This document shows, piece after piece, positions 7,583 to 14,377 of a stretch of 15,498 nucleotides of DNA (position 1 is its first letter; the number at the start of each line of letters is the position of its first letter). The notes under the pieces are model-generated. The model was not told the origin of the DNA, searched no databases, and saw only the letters and a program-made list of their open reading frames with translations. A program made the position numbers and the translations under genes. The DNA comes from an uncultured Mucispirillum sp. Its GTDB lineage: Bacteria > Chrysiogenota > Deferribacteres > Deferribacterales > Mucispirillaceae. The stretch spans positions 1 to 15,498 of the forward strand of contig CAMEZN010000006.1 in the NCBI GenBank assembly GCA_945947845.1, read 5' to 3'.

Positions 7583-7614
7583 TTCATGGACTATTATGGA
7601 GTGAAAAATTTATA

Positions 7615-8727
7615 ATGTTTTCTTTTGATTTAGAGTATATAGATAGTGAAACAAGTGCAAGGGCAGGCAGAATTAAAACTCCCCATGGGGAGATAGAAAC
7701 CCCTATATTTATGCCTGTGGGCACAGTAGGCTCTGTAAAGGCATTATCACCTGATGATTTAAATAATGCAGGTGCTCAGATAATTCTGGGTAATACTTAT
7801 CATTTATATCTTCGTCCCGGAACAGAAGTATTAAAACATTTTGGCGGGCTTGCTGCCTTTTCATCATGGAATAAACCAACATTAACAGACAGCGGCGGTT
7901 TTCAAGTATTTTCTCTTGCAGAGCTTAATAAAATAACAGAAGACGGGGTTAGTTTTAAATCACATCTTGACGGCTCATCACTATATCTTAATCCTGAAAA
8001 ATCAATTGAAATACAAGAAGCAATAGGCAGTGATATAATAATGTCATTTGATGAATGTATACCATATCCTGCAACTCATGAATATGTAAAAAATTCAGTA
8101 GATAGAACAGCCAGATGGGCAGAACGAGGTAAGGCTGCAAAAAAAAGAGATGACCAGGCATTATTTGGTATAGTGCAGGGCGGCATATACGAAGATATGC
8201 GCAGGCGTTCTGCTGAACAGCTTACATCAATAGGCTTTGATGGATATTCAATCGGTGGTCTTAGTGTAGGTGAAGAAATATCTCAAATGTATGAAGTATG
8301 CGGATATACTGCATCATTTCTGCCTAAGGATAAGCCCCGCTATCTAATGGGAGTAGGCACACCAGAAGATATACTCACATGTATAGGTTTAGGGGTTGAT
8401 ATGTTTGACTGTGTAATGCCTACACGAAATGCAAGAAACGGAACACTTTTCACAAGCAGTGGTAAATTTTCAATAAAACGAGCTGATTTAGCTTTCAGTG
8501 ATGATAAAGTAGATGAAAACTGCAACTGCTATACATGCCGCAACTTTTCCCGTGGTTATTTAAGACATTTATATAAGGCTGGAGAAATCCTTGCATTAAG
8601 ATTAAACAGCATACATAATATTTCTTTTTATCTTTCTATTGTAAAAAACAGCAGAAATGCTATAAAAGAAGGTAAATTTAAATCATTTCAGCAGGAAATG
8701 CTGTATAGATTAAAAAATAATAATTAA
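7615..8727 (+). CDS. tgt: Queuine tRNA-guanine transglycosylase
   Basis: A 370-residue cytoplasmic enzyme of normal family length. It replaces guanine-34 in tRNAs with GUN anticodons by preQ1, a step in queuosine synthesis. Visible landmarks are LGNTYHLYLRPG (58-69), LTDSGGFQVFSL (90-101, with D92), SFDECIP (144-150), GIVQGG (185-190), YSIGGLSVGE (211-220) and MFDCVMPTRNARNG (263-276, nucleophile D265). The zinc site is C303-x-C305-x2-C308 with H334, with the same spacing as the Zymomonas enzyme. GGAG lies 13 bases before the ATG, a rather long gap, but the residues following the ATG match the family start and no better start is in frame. It is the first gene of an operon with yajC (28-base gap), secD and secF, a common bacterial arrangement. 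Confidence 0.97.
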   Translation: MFSFDLEYIDSETSARAGRIKTPHGEIETPIFMPVGTVGSVKALSPDDLNNAGAQIILGNTYHLYLRPGTEVLKHFGGLAAFSSWNKPTLTDSGGFQVFSLAELNKITEDGVSFKSHLDGSSLYLNPEKSIEIQEAIGSDIIMSFDECIPYPATHEYVKNSVDRTARWAERGKAAKKRDDQALFGIVQGGIYEDMRRRSAEQLTSIGFDGYSIGGLSVGEEISQMYEVCGYTASFLPKDKPRYLMGVGTPEDILTCIGLGVDMFDCVMPTRNARNGTLFTSSGKFSIKRADLAFSDDKVDENCNCYTCRNFSRGYLRHLYKAGEILALRLNSIHNISFYLSIVKNSRNAIKEGKFKSFQQEMLYRLKNNN

Positions 8728-8755
8728 ATAAATTATAATACTTGGAGGTATTAAT

Positions 8756-9118
8756 ATGTTTTTTGAAACTGCAGCTTATGCACAGACAGCAGCAGGTGCT
8801 GCTCCGCAGACAGCCATGGGCGGCTTAATGAGTTTTATGCCTATTATATTAATGGTTGTTATTTTTTATTTTTTACTTATTCGTCCACAACAAAAAAGGC
8901 AGAAACAGCATGCTGCTATGATTGAAGCATTAAAAGCAGGAGATACTATCCTTACTAATGCTGGTATAATTGGCACTATTCATTCTGTTGACGGTAATGT
9001 TATGGTAGTTGATTTAGGCGGCACAAAAGTTAGAATGTTTAAAGGTTATATTGCTGATAAAATAGACCCTGCAACATTAAACACTGTTACAGATACTGCT
9101 GTTAAGGAGAATAAATAA
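8756..9118 (+). CDS. yajC: Sec translocon accessory subunit YajC
   Basis: A 120-residue inner-membrane protein. A short Ala-rich N-terminus is followed by one membrane helix (about 24-42, SFMPIILMVVIFYFLLI), the family hallmark RPQQKRQK (43-50), and a small beta-rich cytoplasmic domain with GDTILTNAGIIGTI and a basic V-R-M-F end. YajC joins SecD and SecF in the complex that binds SecYEG and aids late steps of protein export. GGAGG lies about 8 bases before the ATG. The stop is 3 bases before the secD start, and the secD ribosome-binding site (AAGGAGA) lies inside the yajC tail, so the two are probably translationally coupled. Confidence 0.96.
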   Translation: MFFETAAYAQTAAGAAPQTAMGGLMSFMPIILMVVIFYFLLIRPQQKRQKQHAAMIEALKAGDTILTNAGIIGTIHSVDGNVMVVDLGGTKVRMFKGYIADKIDPATLNTVTDTAVKENK

Positions 9119-9121
9119 ATT

Positions 9122-10681
9122 ATGGGGCTTACTTCACGCTGGGTATTAATTGTCCTTGTCCTTGGTTGGGCAATTTATGCAATAATCCCATTATCTGAAA
9201 AAATTAATTTAGGTCTTGACTTACAGGGCGGTATGCACATTGTCTTAGAAGTGGATACTGATAAAGCCATTGAAGGCAAGATTGATAATGCTGTTGCACA
9301 AATCCGTAAGGATTTAGAAAGCGAGCAGTTAGAATATACATTTGTTAGAAAGCAAAATGTTTATAATGTAGCAATCGGTTTATCTGATGCACAAGACAGA
9401 CAAAAAGTTGTTGATGCAATAGATAAAAATTATCCATACCTAACACAAGTTGGTTTAGATGATAATGAAAAAACAATACTTTTTGGTATTAAAAATGTAG
9501 ATGAAAACCGATGGAGACAAGATGCTGTTGACCAGTCTATTGAAGTATTAAGAAACAGAATAGATGAGTTTGGTGTTGCAGAACCATTAATCCAAAAACA
9601 AGGCAGCAATAAAATTGTTGTTCAGCTTCCGGGATTAGAAGACCCTGATGAAGCTCTTAACTTAATAGGTAAAACAGCTGTTCTTTCCTTTCATTTAGTA
9701 GATGAAAATGTTACAGCAGAAGCTATCAAAGATGGTTTACAGGCTCAGCCTATTGATGTGGAAATTATGCCATATAAAATGACAGACCCAGTTACAGGCG
9801 AACCAATTCCTTCTACTATGAATATGGCTGTTAAAAAAGAACCAGTATTAACAGGCAGCTACTTAATGGACGCAGAAGTTATGGTATCTCCGCAGGATAA
9901 CAGACCATATGTTGCAATTAAGTTTGACCCAACAGGTGCAAAACTTTTTGAAGAAATAACTAAAAACAATTTACAGAAAAACCTTGCAATCGTCCTTGAC
10001 GGCACAATTTACTCTGCCCCAACAATACAAAGTGTTATTTCTGGCGGAGATGCAAGTATTACTGGCAACTTTACATTTAAAGAAGCAAATAACTTAGCAA
10101 TTGTTTTAAAAGCAGGTTCACTGCCAGCCCCTGTTACTGTTGCAGAAAACAGAACTGTTGGTGCTTCTCTTGGTGATGACTCTATTAGAAGCGGTATTAC
10201 AGCAAGTATCATAGGGTTTATTTTAATAGTGCTGTTTATTGGCATATACTACCGTTTAAGCGGTTTAGCTGCCAATGTTGCACTTGTATTAAACCTTTTA
10301 TTAATTTTAGCTGTTCTTGCTCAGTTTAAAGCCACATTAACACTGCCGGGTATTGCAGGTATTATGCTTACTCTTGGTATGGCAGTTGATGCAAACGTTC
10401 TTATTTTTGAACGGGTAAGGGAAGAATTAAGAAAGGGCAGAACTGCAATAAATGCAATAGATATAGGCTATTCAAAAGCATTATCTGCAATTATTGACTC
10501 TAACTTAACATCATTAATTGCTGCTGTTGTATTATTTCAGTTTGGAACAGGTCCTATTAAAGGCTTTGCAATTACATTAAGTGTTGGTCTTATAGCTTCT
10601 ATGTTTACAGCAATATTTGTAACAAGAACTATATTTATGTCATTTATGTATAAACGCACTATAAAGCATTTAAGTATATAG
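9122..10681 (+). CDS. secD: Protein translocase subunit SecD
   Basis: A 519-residue inner-membrane protein of the RND superfamily. TM1 (about 7-23) is followed by the conserved LGLDLQGGMHIVLEV (30-44). A large periplasmic P1/head region includes VLRNRIDEFGVAEP and IVVQLPG, and five further membrane segments lie in the last 170 residues. Those contain GMAVDANVLIFERVREELRKG, with D423 in TM4 and its N-x-L-I-F-E-R loop, important for proton-driven function. SecD with SecF uses the proton gradient to pull exported proteins into the periplasm and recycle SecA. It is encoded separately from secF here, 13 bases apart, in the usual order. Glutamine codons are mixed (about 11 CAG, 9 CAA). Confidence 0.97.
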   Translation: MGLTSRWVLIVLVLGWAIYAIIPLSEKINLGLDLQGGMHIVLEVDTDKAIEGKIDNAVAQIRKDLESEQLEYTFVRKQNVYNVAIGLSDAQDRQKVVDAIDKNYPYLTQVGLDDNEKTILFGIKNVDENRWRQDAVDQSIEVLRNRIDEFGVAEPLIQKQGSNKIVVQLPGLEDPDEALNLIGKTAVLSFHLVDENVTAEAIKDGLQAQPIDVEIMPYKMTDPVTGEPIPSTMNMAVKKEPVLTGSYLMDAEVMVSPQDNRPYVAIKFDPTGAKLFEEITKNNLQKNLAIVLDGTIYSAPTIQSVISGGDASITGNFTFKEANNLAIVLKAGSLPAPVTVAENRTVGASLGDDSIRSGITASIIGFILIVLFIGIYYRLSGLAANVALVLNLLLILAVLAQFKATLTLPGIAGIMLTLGMAVDANVLIFERVREELRKGRTAINAIDIGYSKALSAIIDSNLTSLIAAVVLFQFGTGPIKGFAITLSVGLIASMFTAIFVTRTIFMSFMYKRTIKHLSI

Positions 10682-10694
10682 GGAGATACAAGGT

Positions 10695-11612
10695 ATGTTT
10701 GAATTAATTAAAACAGGAACAAAGATAGATTTTATTGGTAAATCTAAAATATATTTTACAGTCTCTATTATACTTTGTATTGCAGGGCTTGCATTAATTT
10801 TTGGCAAAGGCTTCAACTATGGTGTAGATTTTTCAGGTGGAACAAGTGTGCAGGTAACATTTGAAAAACCTGTTAATATTGATAAAATGAGAACTACATT
10901 AAGCCAAGATATTGGTGCTAGTGTAAGTATACAAACATTAGGTTCAGAAAGCTCATTTAGAATTAAAGTTGACCAGGGAGCAGGCGGAGAAGACTTGAAA
11001 AAAATCTCTGATACAATTAATAACTCTCTGGAAACAAAATTCTCAGAAGGCGGCAAAGTTGTAATAGACAGTGTAGAACAGGTTGGACCGCAGGTTGGTA
11101 AAGACTTAAAAAGACAAGCTCTTTTAGCAGTGCTTTATGCTGTTATCGGTATATTAATATATGTTGCTATCAGGTTTGAATTAATGTCTGCAACAAGTTC
11201 TATTATCGCCTTAATACATGATATCATCTTAACACTTGGTGTTATAATAGCATTAAATGTTACTTTTGATTTAACAGTTTTAGCTGCTCTTTTAACTGTT
11301 GTTGGTTACTCATTAAACGATAAAATCGTTATTTTTGACAGAATCAGGGAAAGGGCAAGAATGGACGAAAATAAAACTTTAATGGAAAGTATGAATATCA
11401 GTATTAATGAAACACTTTCAAGAACAATATTAACATCTACTTCCACTCTTTTAGCTGTAATAAGCTTGGCAATTTTTGGCGGTGAAGTAATTAAAGGCTT
11501 TGCTATTGTTATGATAGCAGGTATTATAATAGGCACATACTCATCAATAGGTATTGCAAGCTCACTTGTGTATAATATAAAGACACTAAAAGGTAATAAA
11601 TCAGTTAAATAG
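10695..11612 (+). CDS. secF: Protein translocase subunit SecF
   Basis: A 305-residue inner-membrane partner of SecD. TM1 (about 19-37) is followed by YGVDFSGGTSVQV (42-54), the diagnostic SecF segment. A short periplasmic domain contains DSVEQVGPQVG, then five membrane helices follow. YSLNDKIVIFDRIRE (205-219, N208-D209) is the TM4 loop equivalent to that of SecD. AGGGAGA lies about 6-8 bases before the ATG. It is the last gene of the operon: a strong terminator begins 8 bases after its stop. Confidence 0.97.
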   Translation: MFELIKTGTKIDFIGKSKIYFTVSIILCIAGLALIFGKGFNYGVDFSGGTSVQVTFEKPVNIDKMRTTLSQDIGASVSIQTLGSESSFRIKVDQGAGGEDLKKISDTINNSLETKFSEGGKVVIDSVEQVGPQVGKDLKRQALLAVLYAVIGILIYVAIRFELMSATSSIIALIHDIILTLGVIIALNVTFDLTVLAALLTVVGYSLNDKIVIFDRIRERARMDENKTLMESMNISINETLSRTILTSTSTLLAVISLAIFGGEVIKGFAIVMIAGIIIGTYSSIGIASSLVYNIKTLKGNKSVK

Positions 11613-11620
11613 ATATATAA

Positions 11621-11651
11621 AAAGCCTGCTTTTTCAGCAGGCTTTGTTTTT
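11621..11651 (+). terminator. Rho-independent terminator after secF
   Basis: A perfect 10-bp stem, AAAGCCTGCT (11621-11630) with AGCAGGCTTT (11636-11645), and a 5-base TTTTC loop, followed by a T-rich run broken by one G. It closes the tgt-yajC-secD-secF transcript. Confidence 0.9.
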
Positions 11652-11703
11652 ATCTGTCTGCATATAATTTTTTAATCAAGTATATAAATATATGGAGAAA
11701 ATA

Positions 11704-12135
11704 ATGAAAAAAATAATGTTTATAGTATTTTTATTTTTATCACTTAATAATGCCTATGCAGAACTAATCTTTCAAGAAGTAAAATATCCAGATAATAAAA
11801 ATGCTTTAAGAGATACATGCGGGCTGCCAGAATCAGCATATACTAATACAGCAGATTTTAATGAAAGTTATAAAATATTCTTGAAGGATTTATGCAGTAA
11901 TAAAGCAGATAGTTATTTTAATAGTTTTTGTAAGAATGTTTTAAAAGAGCTTCCAAAGGTTAATAAAAAAGTTATATATGATACAGTTTTCCAAGAAAAA
12001 TTATATATAAACTATGAAATAAGTGCAGAAAAGATAACCATACACCTTGAAAGCCCATGCTCTGATGGTGATTATTTTGTATTTACAAAAGAAAATAATA
12101 AAATAAAAATTTTGAAAACAACATACAGCTGTTGA
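11704..12135 (+). CDS. Small secreted protein with five cysteines, family unknown
   Basis: A 143-residue protein with a clear Sec signal peptide: MKK, a hydrophobic core (about 4-14) and a probable signal peptidase I site after AYA (17-19). The mature part of about 124 residues has five cysteines (C39, C64, C76, C119 and the C-terminal C143), which suggests disulfides in the periplasm. I recognise no family. I place the start at 11704 rather than the in-frame ATG at 11692, because GGAG (11694-11697) then sits at a good 6-base distance, while the upstream ATG has no ribosome-binding site. A TATAAT at 11663-11668 could be its -10 box, but no good -35 is visible. It stands alone after the secF terminator and converges on the MFS gene. 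Confidence 0.7.
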   Translation: MKKIMFIVFLFLSLNNAYAELIFQEVKYPDNKNALRDTCGLPESAYTNTADFNESYKIFLKDLCSNKADSYFNSFCKNVLKELPKVNKKVIYDTVFQEKLYINYEISAEKITIHLESPCSDGDYFVFTKENNKIKILKTTYSC

Positions 12136-12290
12136 ACTTAATAGTGCAAAAATATATTTTCTATTACATATCAAGCTGTGTTATTTTTTTATAACAATAT
12201 AATCTATCAAATATTTTCAGCTGTTTTTTTTGAGTATTTATTACATATTTAAATAGTCAAGCATATCAATATTGCAAAAGATATACCTGT

Positions 12291-12314
12291 AAGCATAAAT
12301 GCTATGCTTTTTTA
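12291..12314 (+). terminator. Possible terminator for the secreted-protein gene
   Basis: AAGCATA (12291-12297), a 5-base loop and TATGCTT (12303-12309), followed by more T residues. The stem is short and AT-rich and overlaps the 3' end of the convergent MFS gene. The T run follows the stem only in the plus direction, so it would serve the plus-strand gene. Confidence 0.35.
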
Positions 12315-13465
12315 CCCTTAAATATTAAGAAAAAATATAAAATAAGCACAATAAAAACAAGACCAGCACATATTTGATACATAGCCTTATACCCTAGATT
12401 TTGCCCTGCAAAACCAAAAATATATGGTCCTATGCCGCCGCCTATATCTAGAAATATGTAATATGTAGATGTGGCAAGCCCAAGTTTATTTTTAGGAGCA
12501 TTTAAAAGTGCATAACTTTGACCGCTTGAAAAAAATGAGCCGTAGCCAAGCCCAGTTAAAAGTGCAGAGAAAAGCAGTAAAAAGCTGTTATCTGAAATGG
12601 AGAGCATAATTAAGGCAAGCATAAATATAATAATTGCAGGCATAAGAACAAAGTTAGGTCCAAGGTTATCAAATAGTCTGCCGCTTGCAGGGCGGGCAAA
12701 CATAGATATTCCCGCATATACTACAAAAAACCAGCTGCCAGCTTCTACTAGATTGATATTAAATGAATAATCACCAATAAAGCTGAGTATTGGCATATAT
12801 GCAGCAGTCATTAAAAAAGCTAAAAATGATACTGGAAGTGCAGAATATTCTATGTAATTTGAAATAGAAAACTTCTTATTGCTTATATGATGGTTTGCTT
12901 TTTTCACCCTTAGATTAAAGGATAGAAAAACTGATATTAAAAGCAGAAAAGCTGGCACAATAAATGAAAGAGTAATAAAATCAATATGTATAAATAAAAT
13001 AGCAAGAAATGGAGCAGCAGCTGAGGCAAGCACTATGCTCAATCCGTAATAGCCAATAGCTGAGCCGCGAATAGATGCAGGCACATTTTGGGAAAGTATT
13101 ACACCAAGACATGTAGAAGTAACTCCGTAAAATACACCATGAAAAAATCGTAATATTAAAAGTGGTATATATTTATCTATAAGTATATATAATAAAGTTG
13201 TGATAAAATATATAAAAATAAATATAATTAATACTGGCTTTAAATAAAGTTCATCAGCATAGGAGCCAAAAATAAGTCTTGCAAATAGAGCACCAATTAT
13301 AAATATACCGCTTGCAAGACCAGCTAAATCATTTGATGTATTTAATATGCTGATTGCATAACTGGTAGTTGTAACAAATGTAATATAATAAGAGAAGGCA
13401 ACAGAAAAATTTACTGCCATGAGTATTATAAAATATTTATTAAAAATAGGAAATTTTTTAGCCAT
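12302..13465 (-). CDS. Major facilitator superfamily transporter, probable drug/metabolite exporter
   Basis: A 387-residue inner-membrane protein with about twelve hydrophobic segments in two six-helix halves. Loop 2-3 holds the MFS motif-A region, G-A-L-F-A-R-L-I-F-G-S-Y-A-D, and the second half holds the related RPASGRLFDNLGP; the G-x(3)-D pattern is kept in both. FFHGVFYGVTSTCLG resembles the TM4 segment of AraJ/YfcJ-type exporters. The substrate cannot be told from sequence. I choose the ATG at 13465: GGAG lies 6 bases upstream of it on the minus strand, whereas the TTG four codons earlier overlaps that ribosome-binding site. The promoter upstream overlaps a perfect palindrome, hinting at a local repressor, but no regulator gene is adjacent. 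Confidence 0.88.
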   Translation of the reverse strand: MAKKFPIFNKYFIILMAVNFSVAFSYYITFVTTTSYAISILNTSNDLAGLASGIFIIGALFARLIFGSYADELYLKPVLIIFIFIYFITTLLYILIDKYIPLLILRFFHGVFYGVTSTCLGVILSQNVPASIRGSAIGYYGLSIVLASAAAPFLAILFIHIDFITLSFIVPAFLLLISVFLSFNLRVKKANHHISNKKFSISNYIEYSALPVSFLAFLMTAAYMPILSFIGDYSFNINLVEAGSWFFVVYAGISMFARPASGRLFDNLGPNFVLMPAIIIFMLALIMLSISDNSFLLLFSALLTGLGYGSFFSSGQSYALLNAPKNKLGLATSTYYIFLDIGGGIGPYIFGFAGQNLGYKAMYQICAGLVFIVLILYFFLIFKGKKA

Positions 13466-13492
13466 AATATACTCCAATTTTAAAGACTTGAT

Positions 13493-13521
13493 TTAATATA
13501 TTAAAAATATGACTTTGTCAA
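13493..13521 (-). promoter_or_regulatory. Promoter of the MFS transporter gene
   Basis: On the minus strand a consensus TTGACA (plus-strand 13516-13521) is followed after 17 bases by TATTAA (13493-13498), or after 15 by TATATT (13495-13500). It lies about 28 bases upstream of the chosen ATG and overlaps the palindrome at 13520-13535. Confidence 0.55.
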
Positions 13522-13535
13522 TCAATAAATTGATT
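13520..13535. promoter_or_regulatory. Palindromic operator candidate at the MFS promoter
   Basis: AATCAAT (13520-13526), two bases, ATTGATT (13529-13535): a perfect 7-bp inverted repeat. It touches the -35 hexamer of the MFS promoter, where a dimeric repressor would block RNA polymerase. The half-sites are in the opposite order to an FNR box (TTGAT-N4-ATCAA). The regulator is unknown. Confidence 0.4.
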
Positions 13536-13828
13536 TATAAATAAAAATTTATACAAATACATTTTAATAGAAGTTTTTTTAAATATAATCAGTTAAATGA
13601 AATATATTATATGATAATAGTATGAAGAGCATAATTCTTTATATGTCTTTGGATTTTCAGCAAATAATAGAAGTAGTTTTAATGGCAGGTATTAAAATAT
13701 TTTTAAACATAACATGCTAAATTTTTTCTAAAATATAAAAAAATTATGTATAAATTATGCTGCTTAAAAAATAAGCAGGATAGGAAACCACTTGTAAAAT
13801 CAAATAAAATAACATCAGAATAAAGAAG

Positions 13829-13848
13829 TTATCAACAGAATAACCACA
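13829..13848 (+). other. Degenerate DnaA-box pair
   Basis: TTATCAACA (13829-13837; one mismatch to TTATCCACA) and ATAACCACA (13840-13848; two mismatches) have starts exactly 11 bp apart, the same phasing as the perfect pair 155 bp downstream. The AAG before the first box and the CAG after it are also shared, so the two pairs form an imperfect direct repeat. Confidence 0.45.
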
Positions 13849-13983
13849 ATGTATTTTTAAAAAAAATGCTTGACAAGAGTTTTGCCTTATATATCAATAC
13901 TTTTATATAACTTATTGATAAATAAGAATAAAATTAGATAATCCTGTATTATCAATGGTTTTAAAGGAAAATATAAGGAAAAG

Positions 13984-14003
13984 TTATCCACAGGTTATCC
14001 ACA
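13984..14003 (+). other. Tandem perfect DnaA boxes
   Basis: Two perfect TTATCCACA boxes (13984-13992 and 13995-14003) lie in the same orientation, 11 bp apart, so on the same face of the helix. This arrangement is typical of DnaA filament nucleation sites in origins and of DnaA-controlled promoters. TAATAA follows directly and then an AT-rich stretch. I noticed no other TTATCCACA box elsewhere in the window, on either strand. Confidence 0.7.
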
Positions 14004-14115
14004 GTAATAAGATGAAATTCTAACAGCAGTTCATTAGCTTTTATTTATAAGTAATTAATAATGAAAATAAAAGAATAAAGTAAATGACTTATTTTATATT
14101 GCATTTTGCAGAAAA

Positions 14116-14124
14116 TGATATAAT
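14116..14124 (+). promoter_or_regulatory. Extended -10 promoter for the DUF2007 gene
   Basis: TGATATAAT gives a perfect TATAAT (14119-14124) with the TG extension. No good -35 lies 16-18 bases upstream. Transcription would start near 14131, only about 5 bases before the ATG at 14136. Confidence 0.5.
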
Positions 14125-14135
14125 ATTATAAAGGT

Positions 14136-14366
14136 ATGGTTAAGATTAGAGAATATAAAAACAGAAAGTCTGCTGATAAAGCATCATCATATTTAATGTC
14201 AAAAGGAATTCCTGCTGTTATTAAAGGGTATGTGAATGTTCCTAAGGGTTTAGAGCATTTCAAGGATAGTATTGTGGAATTAAATGTGCCAGAACATTTA
14301 TATAATAAAGCCCGTGAATATTTATCTGAATACGAAAGCAGATTTGAAAATGACAGTAAAAAATAA
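14136..14366 (+). CDS. DUF2007 small putative signal-transducing protein
   Basis: A 76-residue soluble protein. The pattern (V-K-I-R-E-Y near the start, A-D-K-A-S-S-Y-L-M-S-K-G-I-P-A-V-I-K, then I-V-E-L-N-V-P-E with K-A-R-E-Y-L) fits the DUF2007 fold, a small beta-alpha-beta-beta-alpha domain that occurs alone or joined to other domains and has no proven function. The ATG has AAGG only 1-2 bases upstream, too close for a normal Shine-Dalgarno sequence, and the predicted transcript start leaves almost no leader, so initiation may be close to leaderless. The next in-frame ATG (residue 23) would cut into the domain. It ends 11 bases before the lipoprotein peptidase gene and is probably its operon partner. 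Confidence 0.75.
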   Translation: MVKIREYKNRKSADKASSYLMSKGIPAVIKGYVNVPKGLEHFKDSIVELNVPEHLYNKAREYLSEYESRFENDSKK

Positions 14367-14377
14367 GCGGAGGTTAT

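Larger units (their letters stand above)
13466..14135. other. 670-base gene-free region with DnaA-box clusters (candidate origin)
   Basis: No credible protein or RNA gene is visible; the only ORFs are of about 20-32 codons without ribosome-binding sites. From left to right it holds the MFS promoter and palindrome (13493-13535), an AT-rich stretch, a hairpin CTGCTTA-AAAAA-TAAGCAG (13760-13778), a first DnaA-box-like pair (13829-13848), a consensus TTGACA (13870-13875) with a poor TATCAA at 16 bases, a small hairpin CTTATT-GATA-AATAAG (13911-13926), a perfect DnaA-box pair (13984-14003) and the promoter of the DUF2007 gene. AT-rich DNA beside clustered DnaA boxes is the build of bacterial oriC. 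Without dnaA, dnaN or a skew plot this remains a candidate. Confidence 0.45.

Noticed and set aside
13520..13535. FNR/CRP-type box at the MFS promoter
   Set aside because: The half-sites are in the reverse order with a 2-base centre, so it does not match TTGAT-N4-ATCAA.
13622..13720. 32-codon ORF (MKSIILYMSLDFQQIIE...) in the gene-free region
   Set aside because: No ribosome-binding site, no promoter, no recognisable family, and a length expected by chance.
13746..13823. 25-codon ORF starting MYKLCCLKN
   Set aside because: No ribosome-binding site; it overlaps a hairpin and stops just before the DnaA-box pair, so chance is likely.
13955..14023. 22-codon ORF running across the DnaA boxes
   Set aside because: It has no ribosome-binding site and its sequence is explained by the boxes.
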